Shown: positions 11,776-24,300 of the stretch, one piece after another
Position numbering within the stretch: position 1 is the first letter of the stretch
Layout: every line of letters begins with the position of its first letter
Assembly: GCF_019649055.1 (NCBI RefSeq)
Contig: NW_026570259.1
Location: 434,001 to 498,000 of the forward strand
DNA length: 64,000 bases
Reading direction: 5' to 3'
DNA from: Paramacrobiotus metropolitanus
Lineage: Eukaryota; Tardigrada; Eutardigrada; Parachela; Macrobiotidae
Notes under the pieces: model-generated
The model's database searches: none
What the model was told of the DNA's origin: nothing
The model's input: only the letters and a program-made list of their open reading frames with translations
Translations under genes and position numbers: made by a program

Positions 11776-12915
11776 CTCACCGCTGAAATACTGCGCTTCC
11801 AGTGTGTATGGAAATACTAACTCACCCTTTCCACCTGTGCTTTCTGTCCATTGCACTGTTTTGTTTTAAGCTTTGTGATATCAAACTTGTCAATATTTTG
11901 TAACAAAGATTGATAACTAAGTTCTGAAGTACGTGTACATGTGAATGTTGATAAACTTTAATCCTTTACTGAACGTTTTTATTGCTTTTTATTAGCTGTC
12001 ATACTAAACACTTGAGCCTTGCCGTATTAAATATCCTGCGAATTGCAGTCCGAACCGATTAAATAAAACCATTTTTTTGCTTTGCATAATTGTATTTTCT
12101 ACCTTTGATCCATCCATGAGCCTGTACAGTGAGACTGTGGTATTTCGAGCTTCATTCTTTACGTTGCTATCCTGTATTTGTTATCAACCCGGTGGGTATA
12201 CGTACGAGCATAAATAAAGAAAATAATACCAAAGTGATTTATTGTAAATGCATTGTAGTGGTTGCAGAATGAATATTTTGTTTGCAGAGTTTTACCGTAA
12301 AATCTGAATGACGTGTACCATTACTAACTTATCTGGTAGTAAGTTTTACACTCATATTTGGATACTATTTGTAGTGCTTTTTTTATTCTACTGGTGTGGT
12401 GGTGTCACTGGTGGTTGCCTGCTCTTACTGGTTAACTTAACTTTATTGAAGTTCGTGGCGACAAATTTGGTCGCACAGACAAGATATACTGTGCGACCAA
12501 GAGCCGAGATAGAATCGGCTCACAATATTCATAATAAATCGTTCGTTTCGTTTCTGTTTAATAATGTTGTGCAAAATTGTTTCAGCCGCGTACAAGTACT
12601 CGTAAATTAGTGCACAATGTGTTCGAGAACATTAACTTTTTGTGGATGTGTATCATAATTATTTAACTTAAGTACAGTACTTAAACGATATGTAAATACG
12701 ATGATAATAGAGCACCGGATGCAGATGATTAAATCTACATATTGTATTATGTTCGTAATTATTGTCAGTGCATAACTATAGTACGTATTCAACACAAACA
12801 GTAGCAGGCAGTTTAACAGCTGGGTACAGTTTATTTCGCTTTGACTATTTTTATCAGAGCGCGCTGGAGACAATAAAAAAACATCATAATATTACGCGTG
12901 ACGGGAATGCAAATT
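11776..12915. other. Gene-poor intergenic region
   Basis: AT-rich. A plus-strand open frame at 12308-12610 has hydrophobic runs but no family features and looks like chance. AATAAA-like signals near 12060-12066 and 12210-12220 may belong to the preceding small peptide. Confidence 0.35.
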
Positions 12916-13524
12916 ATGCTGCTCGGTTCACCATACATCTGCATTCTTATCTCCATGCAGCTGGTCCATGCTACTAACGTTGATTGTGTTGAAATCGTAC
13001 GTAATAGTTGAAATTTTCGGTGTTTTTAGCTCATGCAATAAAGTGCTACCACTGTGTTGGTGCTAGTTGTTCCGATCCCTTTGATAATACTGCAGTGACT
13101 CCACTGGATTGTACTGGACCAAACAATCATTGTGCAAAGGTCACCACGACCATTAACGGAAACAGTAAGCCATCTTTATTGCGCAACAACCTTTTAAAAG
13201 ATCGAGTTTGCAATCTGCATAGGTACTTCGTTATTACTGCATAGTTGACCATTTTATCAATTTGTTTATAAGTTTACATTAATTTCACATTAATTACATT
13301 TCACATTTGTTTATAATTTTACATCAGAACAGATACAAAGGAGCTGCTCACCTAATAACGGTCAGGCTGATGACAGATGCAACACCGTGAAAACTTCTGT
13401 CGCGCAGATAGATTATTGTGGATGCAAGACAGAGCTGTGCAATTACAGCACCATTTTATCTAATTCAAAAGTAACAACGCTGATGTCAGTGGCTGTAGCA
13501 ATTTTGTTTTATGTACAGTGCTAA
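12916..13524 (+). CDS. Ly6/uPAR three-finger, probably GPI-anchored protein
   Basis: Exon 1 starts at 12916 with a signal peptide (MLLGSPYICILISMQLVHA). Exon 2 (13030-13164) begins IKCYHCVGASCSDP, the opening Cys pattern of the Ly6 fold. Exon 3 (13328-13524) gives RSCSPNN, then IDYCGCKTELCN, the closing Ly6 motif, followed by a hydrophobic tail (TTLMSVAVAILFYVQC) typical of GPI attachment. Exons 2 and 3 join cleanly in phase 1. The exon 1 donor is ambiguous (after 12988 or near 13000), affecting about four residues. Invertebrate Ly6 proteins act in channel trafficking, septate junctions and signalling; the partner cannot be inferred here. Confidence 0.8.
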
Positions 13525-14493
13525 CGAAAAATTTATTTCCAATTGTTTGCTGTTACATAAATCGCCGTTTGTACCTGAGCCATTTCGTCAATAAACAATT
13601 GCAGAAATACAATCAGTGGAAGTGTTATTATGCATAGCATCCAGGCCTTCTTGTAAATCTGTAAGTGGTAATTTTAAATATTCGAATGCGCAGAAAATAT
13701 CGTGTTGGGTTTTCTGAACTTTTAAAACACGAGTAATTTACAAGCTACGAGTACAATTCAGTCTATCTACTGGAGACAGGGGGAAACAAATGAATGGTCT
13801 CGTCCCGATTGGTGAGTGGTGAGTTCTGTTATGATTGTACAACATAACAGGAAAAATTTTAATCGGTGCGAGACACTTTGTAGATTGGCAACCATAATAA
13901 TACTAACAACCTAAAAGGCTGCTCATATAGAGCCTACGCTGAAAGGACTACGCTGTGTGTTTATGCAACAACAACAACAACAATAGGGCAGAATACAATG
14001 CTTCTATAATTCATCCGATAAGATTTGGACAAAATGCATATACAGAAGAAATCCCGATTATACTAAATAGTTTGAAAAAACTTACGTCGTCAAACCTCGA
14101 GCGTGACCTCTCGCATGTGTATTCTTGATTCTCAATTTTCTCATAACTTTTGAAAGGTTTAGTATAGTAATCGTTAAAAATGTGTATTTTGCTAGTAGTA
14201 GTTGCATAGCTGTTTTTCGTACGAATTGCGATACTTTTAGTGAATATCTTTGAAAATGATCAAAATTTCAAATCAAACGTCCTAACCTTCGAATACATGC
14301 GATGTCTATTAATTTCCCGGAGAACACAGAGGAAAGCACTAATTTCAATGGTGAGAACGGAAATACTCGACCATCAGTTGAATTATTCATTTCCCTGCTA
14401 TGTACTAATTTTGAGCCCATATAAATATGCCGTTTTAAAAATACAAATCAAATTCGAATGACCTGAGCTTTTGTCATAGCAAGTGGTAGTCAG
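13525..14493. other. Intergenic; (CAA)n microsatellite
   Basis: Contains a short (CAA)n run at about 13969-13985, preceded by TGTTTATG. The same junction recurs near 29,955, so both may be tails of one repeat family. The unlocated first exon of the SLC44 gene may lie here. Confidence 0.4.
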
Positions 14494-17400
14494 GATTTGG
14501 AGTCCGGACAGCTCAACAGCAGATTTCGAGGTTCTGAAGACGACTTTGAAGACGCTGAAAATGTCCTGGAAATCCCCGCTGTTGAAGTACACAAACATTC
14601 GTTTAAAGATTCACTGCAGGCGGAGAAAACCAAAGTTGCCGAGCTAATTTCTCAATTACCAGTCGTCAACTCCAAGCAGGAGGTTGTTGCGCGCAGTCTA
14701 GGTATTTGAAACCGCACTTGAAGAGTAACGTAAAATACACGCTTCCAGATGGAGTTTGCAAATGAGCCAGAACACTACTCGTGGTAATATCTAACTCTTC
14801 CAAACTTTAAATCCCAAAAAACTGTAATGTTCAAACGGTGCTCAAAATTTTTCGATACATTGATAGTAACCAGCATTGATTTAGGTGAATCTCGCACCTT
14901 TGATCCGGATTTTCGAGGACCGGTAAACCACAGGTGCGGTACGCGATGTCAAGCAGTTCACTATTAATTCGCTGTATTCTAATGAAGTTTTGTTTGTAAT
15001 CTTACAGGCAGTGCACTGACGTCCTGTGTTTGATTGTGTTTGTGCTATTTATTGGCTTTTGGATATATATTTCCGTGTTTGGTACGTTTGCCGACGCAGT
15101 TTTTGCAACGCAGAATGCGCATAGATATACTGTACGTACGTAAGTTAATGGACGCTAAGCGGTTTTTCAGCACTTCAGTACGGCGTCATTGAACGGATCA
15201 TGTATCCGACCGACAGCCGCGGACAAATCTGTGGGAAAGATCTGGCGCAGTATGAATCATATTATATATCTTACACAATATGTTACAGTAGACTTTGGAA
15301 CACTTACCGTCAGCCTCAGTAGGGTCGCCATCGTGACCTTTTGTAGGGGGAAGCCGTATTTGTTTTACTTCGATTTGACACAATGTATGAGCGCCACCGT
15401 CCTCATTACTGGCTGCTTGACGGAAACGGTAACCCTTTAAATTTGATATCTCACTTCACCCAGCTGAAAATAAATTCACTTGCTTTTTTAGTAGAAATGC
15501 GTAGAGTCATGTCCGACATCAGTATTTTCCTGGATGGAATTTGCTGCATCACCCAGTAAGATTGACACAGCACGGCTGATCTGTTCTGAAAGTATCAATG
15601 TCAGCCAGATCCAGAACTTTCGTGTACGTGACGGTACGAAAACTTTGACGAGACTTTCTTTGCCACTGTGTGCAGAAGAAGGAATATCGCAAAATTATGT
15701 TGCAGGAATTAACATCTGCAATTTCTGCGCAACAGTGTGCATCGTATTATTTTCCCAGTGGATCGGTGGGAGGACGCTGTTTGCCCGGTTTGGGAAGACT
15801 GCAGAACGGAAGTCTATTCAAAATATTTGAGGAGGATAATTTAGTCACTACAAGCAATGCAAGGAACGAAACCGTGACTCATCAGGATGCTTTTAACGGC
15901 AGTAAATGGTTGGCGACAGTTGGAGAAGCACAACTCTTCCTCGCAGACGCTATTGACGACATTAAAAACATTTGGTGGCTTATTCTAGTGTGAGTGCTAC
16001 AGTTTGTTAAAGTGGATCAAAACGTGAACTTGTGTAACTTTTCGTTAAATCCAACGAATTCTGCAGATGCTATTTGCTGGCGGGAATTTTAGCGTATATT
16101 TGGATTCTGGGGATGAAATGGATGGCCAGCTGGCTGGTGTGGTTGGCGATTGTCGGATTTTTGTCAATGTTGTCCTATTGTACGACAGCTTCGGCGTACA
16201 TAAATAAGCCGTCTCAGTGTATACATGTTATAATTTTTATTAGTCGCCTATTATTGCTTTCACATGGCGGAAACGCTGAAGGCCGTCGGTGGAACGGATG
16301 GCCGACTGGTATTCACTTTGGATCTATCAACTTACGCGACCAAACAGGACTTCTGGTTGGCGCTGGGTACACATCGGTAAAAGTTACAGCAAACGTGCCT
16401 AACTGAGGTCTTTTTGTAGGTTCGGTTGTGTGTATTGTATTGGCTGTAATTGTATTGGTCATCCTTCACCTTCGCCAAAGGATCAAAATTGCGATATCGC
16501 TGCTAGAGGAAGGCTCAAAGTGAGATCGCACATAAATCTGCAACGAAAATAAGAACTGGCAACTGCAGTTTTTTTGTATGCTTTGCAGAGCAGTTAGTTC
16601 CATCAAATCAGCGCTGCTTTTTCCGCTCTTTCCATGTATTTTGGAGGCTGCTACGTTGGCATGGGGTGTCGCCATAGGCTTGTATGCAGACCAAAAAACC
16701 ATGCCCTTGATTTTGACCTCGCTTTTGACATCTCTTTTCTACACAGGTACTTGATTTCATCGTACGTCCTGGAAGGGCGTATCATTGTTTCGGATGAGGC
16801 ACATGTCGACGGTCTTCGTGAAAATGATACTTGTGATCCAAATGTACGTAAATTCACCCCCTTTTATGTGCCTACAAAACGCATGGTTATTATCAATCGC
16901 TTTTTTGGGCAGAATTTTGAGACCACTTATCCAAATTCCACCGCAAAGTGCAGGTTTACATCGTATTATCCTCCGGCGTAAGAAGTATACAAACTACTAA
17001 GCCTACTCACATGGAGATAAATTCTACCGTACTTGAAAATGGTTCGGTGCATCCTCTGTAGCGGCCTCCGCGCTTACGAAGTGGGCAACTTATTCACTAT
17101 GCTTTGGACGATCTTCTTCATTGGAGCTGCCTCGGATATGACGCTGGCCGGAATCTTTGCCATTTATTACTGGACGTGGGACAAGAGCCGCTTACCGACA
17201 GGCATGATTACAACATCCCTGTGGCGAACTTGTAGGTTGGTTTGCGGCAGTATGGTTTTTAAGAAATAGGTTTTCTTCCTGGAAGCATGTACTCTGTACG
17301 TGGATGTACCATTTCCTTCCAGATTTCATCTCGGGTCAGCTGCGTTCGGCGCTCTGCTTGTGACAGTCATACGAATCGTGCGTGGACTGATCAACAGCAT

Positions 17401-19233
17401 GCACAAAAACATCAAAGCCTTTAGCGGGAATCAGACCGGTGCCCTTTTAAAGTGAGTTGCACTGAATGCCGCATTAGAAGTTCTGAAATCTAAGAGTATA
17501 ATAATTCCCTATCACTGCACATCAAATTATTTTGCATTATAATATTGCTGTTATCTACTAATCTAGGTGCTGTTTGTGTTGTCTATGGTGCCTGGAGAAG
17601 TTTCTCAGATTCATCAATCGAAATGCGTACATAGTGGTACGGTGGAATTTTAATAAAAGACTACCTTTAGGTTTTGATTTTGAGCATGACGTAATGACTG
17701 GGGTGATTGGCAGATTGCTATTTATGGAAAAAGTTTTTTGTTCTCGGCAGAGGAGGCTTACTTCCTACTGATGCGAAATATTCTGAGGTAAGGACATTAA
17801 TGAGAGAGTTTGTTGCACTAAAGCAAGATTCATGCATAGAGGTAGAGATTTACATGCACGGAGCATTAAATATGAAGTTGATATCACCATGTAAAGATAC
17901 GAGTATTATTCGTAAAAATACTTAACGGAAAGAAAAATTGTTAAATGCAGGACTGCAAATTTTCCATTTTTTCGGCAGATTTGTGGCGCTGGACAGTATA
18001 ACAGCTTTCATATTGTTACTTGGAAAGGCCGTCATTGCTGGATTACTAGGTACATATGCACCAAGAATTTGTTAAAACCAAAACTATACATTAATTATCT
18101 CTTGGCGGTTTGCGTTCACCAAGATGTTATTCGTATACGTATAGTTTTTGTAATGCTTGATATTTTTTTAAATTTATCCGTTTATGGTGGTAAGCAGTGT
18201 TTTGAGGCATGACAGCATTGGCTCAGGACTTCGGACTGGAACACGTCGGAATATAATTAAAACATAAATATATATCACTCTGTGTTTCTGTAAACAGCAT
18301 TATAATCGCTAGCAAAACCGGTTTCAAACTTATAGGTGCAGCTTCGTACTACTACATCCAGCAGCGTATATCCGTGTTTGGATTAGATGTTCCGGAAATA
18401 CGCTATGTCGCTATTCCAGTTGCGGTATGTAAATCAATCCAAAGGCTGAAAGCTGCTGATTTCCGTTTATTACGTATACAGAGACTACAATGTACTCTGT
18501 ATGTGACATTTTGTGCTTTCTTTGCGAGTTAGCCATATTTCGACGGTATAGGCAAAAGTCAAAGTTTCCAAAAAATTATAACAATAATAATGCCACAATG
18601 TACGAGTAATGGAAAGTGAAAATTTGTGTACCGTACATAACATTAATACTAAGCGAGAAATATTAATTTTGTAATTTCTTCCACTGGACAAGTATACGGT
18701 AATCGGCTTAAACATACAATGGTATGAGGGTAGCTTAAAAATTAGTGTAAATACGAGTAACAAATGGCATACTGTACATTACGGTATCTACAAAAGGGAT
18801 TTGTGATAACATAAAAAAAATCGTCACCGAGAGTGGACGAAACTTGAAATTTAGTCAACTCTCTTGATTTCAGGCAGTGGTTGTTGGAACGTATTTTATT
18901 GAAACACAGTTCCTACAAGTGTACGAAATGGCCGTGGACACAATATTTCTTTGTTTTTGTAAGTTGATTTTTGAGAGAACAATAGCATGCGTCCGAGCAT
19001 GGAATATCATTCACAAAATTTCCTCAGCAGTTTTTCTTGATAAAAGTTGGTAATGTTGTGCTTATTTGCGTGTAGTGGAAGACAGTGAACAAAACGACGG
19101 ATCACCGGAAAAGCCATACTTCATGACACGAAAATTGATGATGCTGTTAGAAAAAAAGACAACAGCGCCGTCAATCGGCACCGAAAAAGAGCAACACCAC
19201 AATGATCTGGCAGAAACACCTGAAAAGACTTAA
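14494..19233 (+). CDS. SLC44A2: SLC44 choline transporter-like protein, at least 21 exons
   Basis: Exons: 14494-14701, 14885-14933, 15008-15131, 15179-15249, 15347-15428, 15495-15623, 15676-15989, 16067-16179, 16244-16366, 16420-16519, 16589-16681, 16747-16843, 16913-16977, 17062-17235, 17323-17451, 17567-17636, 17714-17787, 17979-18049, 18336-18424, 18874-18958 and 19076-19233. Phases are consistent at all 20 joins (about 805 codons). Family landmarks in order: FDPDFRGPVNHR, RQCTDVLCL, MYPTDSRGQICG, KPYLFYFDLTQC, the large first extracellular loop, DMTLAGIFAIYYW, CLWCLEKFLRFINRNAYI and the C-terminal EDSEQNDGSPEKPYFM. About ten membrane segments are expected. SLC44 proteins move choline or ethanolamine across plasma or mitochondrial membranes. 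The pattern favours the CTL2/CTL4 branch. The initiator ATG is not found: the first exon given is internal (phase-0 acceptor) and carries an acidic N-terminal extension. Confidence 0.9.
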
Positions 19234-19625
19234 CAAGCCTCCTTCCCATAATTTCTTGTAATCCGATCCATCCACCCGTTCGCGCCTGCGTAGCAGCGTT
19301 TCCCTCACGCGATGAAACTGCACATCTGGCCATACAGGCCGAGGAACGTGTTTTCTGCTAAGTCAACATGTCAATGTTTTCTCACTGCCGCACCGCCATT
19401 GTCAGTGCCCAGTCGTTTACGCCGAATACAAAGTTTACATTCCACCCGGCAGAACGCCGTGTTTTCAACGGCCAACCTTGAAATCCAGGAAAGAAACCTT
19501 CACGAAACAATAATTTACGCTGATAACAGCAAAAATTTCTTAATATTGTCAATAAGCAAAGCGTTACTGCTTTATGAACATAAAGAAACGCTTGACGTCG
19601 AAGTCACAACCGAGATATGTTGCGT

Positions 19626-19634
19626 ATATATAAA
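19626..19634 (+). promoter_or_regulatory. TATA box of the Asp/His-rich secreted protein gene
   Basis: TATATAAAA lies 71 bp upstream of the ATG at 19705. Transcription would start near 19657-19665. This is the clearest core promoter among the host genes and suggests strong, regulated expression. Confidence 0.65.
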
Positions 19635-19704
19635 ACACCCGGCATTGCACTAGCAGCCAGCAGCTTAGTTTTCACTCGAAAATCGAAAGAAAACATTAGC
19701 CAAC

Positions 19705-21234
19705 ATGGCTGCAATTAAATTTGTTATATTCTGCGGCCTCGTTGCCGGTTTAGCCGCGCAACAGGGTCCGCCACAGCCATCGCCGCCCATGACCAACAAT
19801 GTCCCGGTGACCCAGGACGGCGCCGACGCCGACCAGACTGATTCTGTCCCATCGACGCCGACCATTCCCCAACTGTTGCAAACTCTGGTAGGTCTGGCTA
19901 AACGTTTGGTAGACAACAATGTAACGCCTCAATCCACACCGCCGTTGCAGCCTGCTCCCGTGGCCCTGCAGTTGCAGCGACAAATTTCCAGTGCCGGTAC
20001 ACCCGTCCTCAATGTGTACATGCAGAAGCCGTCGGACAATGATGTGCCCATGTACGGTAGCGGTAAGCCAGCGGAACACGGCTGGGGTATGTCCGGAATG
20101 CATCACGGAATGATGGGCGGCGGGATGGACCATGGAATGGGCGGATATGGAAAAATGATGATGTATCCCTGGATGCGCCATATGATGATGATGAACATGA
20201 TGAAGCAGCATGGCGGCATGATGGGATCGCGTCGCGGTGAAGATGATGACGACGATGACGATCGCAAACCCTTCCGACCACACCGTCGGGACGACGATGA
20301 TGATGATGAGGAAGACCGACCCCGTTTCCCTTTCGGACCGGGTCACGGACGCGAGGATGATGATGAAGAGCGCCGCCCGCACTTCCCATTCGGACCTCAT
20401 GGACGCAATCGTCCATCATTCCCTTTTGGCCCAGGACGCCGCGATGACGATGATGACCGGAGACCACCGTTCCCGTTCGGACCCCATCGACCGCGGGGAG
20501 GCGATGACCATGACCGTCGACGACCTCGCCCCTTTGGACCACATGGTCATGACGAAGATGACGATGACGAAGATCGCCGACGACCGCATTTCCCCTTCGG
20601 ACCTCACGGTCGCGATGAGGAAGACGATGGTGGCCGGAAGCCACCGTTCCCGTTCGGACCCCATGAGCGCCATGGTGATGATGGTGATAGAAGACGTCCG
20701 CATTTCCCATTTGGTCCTCGCGGCCGTGATGAAGATGATGACGATGATGATCAGCGTAAGCCACCTGGACCGCGCCGTCGAGGCGGAGACGATGACGATG
20801 AGCAGGATGACGAACCGTTCGGACCCAAGAATGATGATGACGACGATGATGATGAGGAAGAGAATTTCGGACGCCGTGGCCGAGAGGGTGGTGATGACGA
20901 ACTGGAGCACGGCCGTGGTGGACGTGGAGAACGAGGACGCCGCGGTGGGCGTGGACATCACGGCGGTGGACGTGGTGGTAAGGAACGAAAGTGCAAAAGA
21001 ATCATCCGTTTTCTGATACACCTGCTACGTCGCCGTGGAGGACGCGGAGGACCAGGTGGTCGTGGTGGTCATCACGGTCGTGGCGAGTTCGGGCCAAATT
21101 CAATGGAGTCCGGAATGATGCCATTCCGTGGTATGGAGAGCCACCAATTCGGTGAGGGATTCCGTGCGTCTCCTAGAATGATGTACGCCTTCAACAAAAT
21201 GAACCGTGATCGATTCAACTATAATAATTATTAG
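19705..21234 (+). CDS. Secreted Asp/Arg/His/Met-rich repeat protein
   Basis: A single 509-residue exon. Residues 1-19 are a signal peptide (MAAIKFVIFCGLVAGLAAQ). Residues about 20-125 are Pro/Gln/Thr-rich with one helical segment (IPQLLQTLVGLAKRLV). Residues about 125-175 are Met/His/Gly-rich (HHGMMGGGMDHGMGG). Then about 230 residues alternate poly-Asp/Glu runs with FPFGP-type motifs (about eight) and Arg/His pairs, followed by an Arg/Gly/His-rich basic part (GRGGRGERGRRGGRG) and a short tail. The composition suggests an extracellular metal- or mineral-binding or matrix protein; the Met/His region could bind copper and the Asp runs calcium. This is inference from composition only. Repeated GAT/GAC triplets make the locus prone to length change. 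An AATAAA at 21335-21340 follows. I recognise no family. Confidence 0.75.
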   Translation: MAAIKFVIFCGLVAGLAAQQGPPQPSPPMTNNVPVTQDGADADQTDSVPSTPTIPQLLQTLVGLAKRLVDNNVTPQSTPPLQPAPVALQLQRQISSAGTPVLNVYMQKPSDNDVPMYGSGKPAEHGWGMSGMHHGMMGGGMDHGMGGYGKMMMYPWMRHMMMMNMMKQHGGMMGSRRGEDDDDDDDRKPFRPHRRDDDDDDEEDRPRFPFGPGHGREDDDEERRPHFPFGPHGRNRPSFPFGPGRRDDDDDRRPPFPFGPHRPRGGDDHDRRRPRPFGPHGHDEDDDDEDRRRPHFPFGPHGRDEEDDGGRKPPFPFGPHERHGDDGDRRRPHFPFGPRGRDEDDDDDDQRKPPGPRRRGGDDDDEQDDEPFGPKNDDDDDDDEEENFGRRGREGGDDELEHGRGGRGERGRRGGRGHHGGGRGGKERKCKRIIRFLIHLLRRRGGRGGPGGRGGHHGRGEFGPNSMESGMMPFRGMESHQFGEGFRASPRMMYAFNKMNRDRFNYNNY

Positions 21235-21334
21235 ATATTGGTGTAATCGATCTGGAGACACAAAAGGAATGTTAAATAACCATCGTCAAGGCAGCAGTAC
21301 TTCGGTTACTGTAACAGCTTTTATAAATCAGCAT

Positions 21335-21340
21335 AATAAA
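21335..21340 (+). terminator. Polyadenylation signal
   Basis: AATAAA about 100 bp after the stop codon of the Asp/His-rich secreted protein. Confidence 0.5.
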
Positions 21341-24300
21341 TACGCTTGTAGTTGTGAGCCTTGTGGCTGTATGCGTGACCAGATTGATGGGTGGAACAGC
21401 ACCATTAAATTAAAGCTGCGTATGGCTTCTGTTACTTGACTGTCTTTATATAATTTCATATCTATATGACTGTAATTATTTATTAGTGTCAAACATCACT
21501 GAACAATTACGCATTCCCGCTGAATCACCAAAAATAAAACTTAAGTTTCACCGGAAAGTTTCTGGTCAACTATGACAACTACATGCGGTTCTGCTGTTAT
21601 AACATTTAACAGTTCGAGCACCGAACAGAGTTAACAAAGCACTTTAGCAAGAACAAGAGTTAATTTTGACGAAACGAGTATACAAGGTATTCGTGTTACC
21701 TTTCATCTTACACAATATATATTGCTAAACTTTACACTGCTACGAATAAAATTTTACTATTATTATTTTTTCCCGAACGTGCCCTACCTGTATTTCCGTA
21801 TAAAGGCGTAAATTATAAGTTTTGGCCGGTACATAGTAGCTTGAACTTTCTCCAGTTATTCTGGCCTGGTTTACACCGCATGTTTCATACAAAACTAACG
21901 GTTTTCTTACGTTTGTAGGTTCGTACTCTGGATGCATCCAAACTTAAAGGTCAATTACAAATTGTTGATTAGTACCCGTAATATTTTCATCATTCCCGAA
22001 GCTTCTACGGTATCAGATGCCTATTGGTGAAATATTTTGACGCAGAATCTCATTATGACCTATGTCTTTATCCACCCGGGTACACGAAATATTAAAAGTG
22101 TATATTTTTGACAGTTAGTTGAAAAATGAATGATTTCACATTGTTTACGCTCCGCTTACTGACGTTTTGTTCCACAGTACTAAACCGTTAGTCATATCGA
22201 GAATTATGCACTGTACCTGGAGACAGAAGTACAAACAAGGCACAAAAAATTACTATTTGCCCCAGGTGGCACTAGACATCGGTTATCAGTATCACACAAG
22301 TTTTGTGTCTGTGACATTGATAACTGATATCAATTCATTCGCTGGTGCAGGTACTCAGTCTCTCGTACCTCGCTTGTATCCGAGCGCGCCTTCTTTCCCA
22401 TGCAGGTTAGTAATTAAGCCAGAAGCTTCCGGTTCAATAGGCTTCTGGGCTACATACATATGTAAAGTTGAGAAAAATTTATCTTAATTTCCGCAGACAT
22501 ACGGCGCTACTGGATCTCCCTATTCGGTAATCGGTATGCCATTACTGCGCATTCTTGTTTCCCTTTCTGCGGAACGACTATGTCTTCCGCTACGTATACA
22601 GATAGATTGTGACAAAGCTGTCGGGTAAACACCGGGTAGTATATCCTGTAAGTACAATAGCAGTAATTAACCGCATATTAATGGTAAAATCGGATATTTA
22701 TCAGGACTTTTTGCTCTCCGCTGTATGCAGTACTCACTGGTTCCACGGGCATCAGACGTGACGTGATCCATAGAAAACTGGAAATCTCCCTGGAAGTAAT
22801 TATTCAAACAGGATACACAATTATCCGTCACGTACAGCCTTCTTTTTTGATGTTTACCAGATAATTTGCGCGAAGCCATCGGGCAGATTTAATTACGGAG
22901 ATTACCTTGTAAACACCAAAAAAGCGGGCAGTACGTGACAAATAATCGTTTGTCATCCTGTTCAAGACGCAAGTTTTGTCGATCGATTGATTATTCACAC
23001 TACGACATCCTGTGAAGGTATAATTAGTGTGATTAGGTGCAATTTCCCGAGACCTTTTCTTTGTCTTCTTTATTACTTGATACTATATATTAGTATTGAG
23101 TTTTGCCGTTCAGGGGTGTCCATTCAATCTTAATCGATGTTTTTTTATGTTTTCCATTTTATTTTATGTTATGCTGATGTTTTCTTATTTCTTATCCCTG
23201 TTTCTACGGCAAGCAATTTTTTGACGTGCTTTAGACATCGTCGGAGCGCAACACGCCGTCTTAGAACGGCATGTTTTAGTATACTTATGGAGCCCCTTTT
23301 TATGTACATTTTCACGTCTAAAATACTTGGTCTACGGAACTATATTATGGCTTTTTGAAACTCAAAAAACACCCATCCAAAGGACATCTTTTGGATGAAG
23401 AAGACATGGGCGCTTTTTTCTCGAATAGAACCGGGTATGGTTTCCTTATTTCTCATGCCTTCTTGTATTCTTTTGTTTTTTTATGTTTTCTTATTTTTTG
23501 TTTTCTGATTTTTTATTATGTTTTCTTTTGTTTTAATAATGGTTTCCGAAATGATAGTGTTCCGTTCACAGTGCCGTTTTATTAATAAGAGCCGTCATGT
23601 GATTTATTCCAGGTTTCCATTATATCTACTTCAGGTACACATTCCGCGGCTTTCTTGTTTTATTTACGGTTCTGTTGGAACCTGTTGGTCGACTTTTAAC
23701 ATATAAATTTAGTCATTCTGAAGCGCTGATTGTGTCTAACTTAACTCAAGAGCATTCATAATTATTATTAAGTGCTTCTGCCTGCAACTTATACAAATCA
23801 CTGGAAACAGCAACAAGTAATCAATAAAATACGCAGCTTCCAATAACTACACAGTCTCAGCCAGCAACGGAAATAGGCGGCCTCATCACGAAGAACATTG
23901 TTGTATGTAAATTAGCCGGTGCTGGTGCTGTTCCCATGCATGACAGAGGACGCGTTCCCGCGTCAGACTTTCATGCGGATACGCTGACGCGGATACTCCA
24001 TCGCTTTTTTTTACGTGCAACGGAATATCTGCGCCAGAGGTTCAACATCGAGATCCAACGTGGAAACGCGGCATCCATCCTGGGAACGACACCAGCCTCG
24101 GCTAATTTAGATGAAATATTCTCTGTAATTCGGCCGCCGGTTTCCGCTGCTTGTTAAATTTATAACGTAATGTTTCTTTTGTGACTGTTGGATTGTTTTT
24201 TGTATTCGCTCATCAGTAAATTCTCCATCGCTTGTATCGCGCCTGCTTCCTGTCGTATCGATCGATCATCTCTCGATCCGAGTTCGGTGACCAAGCGAGG

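Noticed and set aside
12308-12610. Membrane protein ORF of 100 codons
   Set aside because: No family features, no splice or promoter context and AT-rich composition; probably chance.
14497-14709. Start of the SLC44 gene at 14497
   Set aside because: That codon is TTG inside an exon opening at a phase-0 acceptor (14494); the real start lies upstream and was not found.
15082-15099. Intron in the SLC44 gene (GTACG...CGCAG)
   Set aside because: It would be 18 bp and in frame; the sequence reads through as coding.
19750-21021. Long antisense and alternate-frame ORFs across the Asp/His-rich gene
   Set aside because: Produced by GAT/GAC repeats read in other frames (poly-His, poly-Ile, poly-Met).
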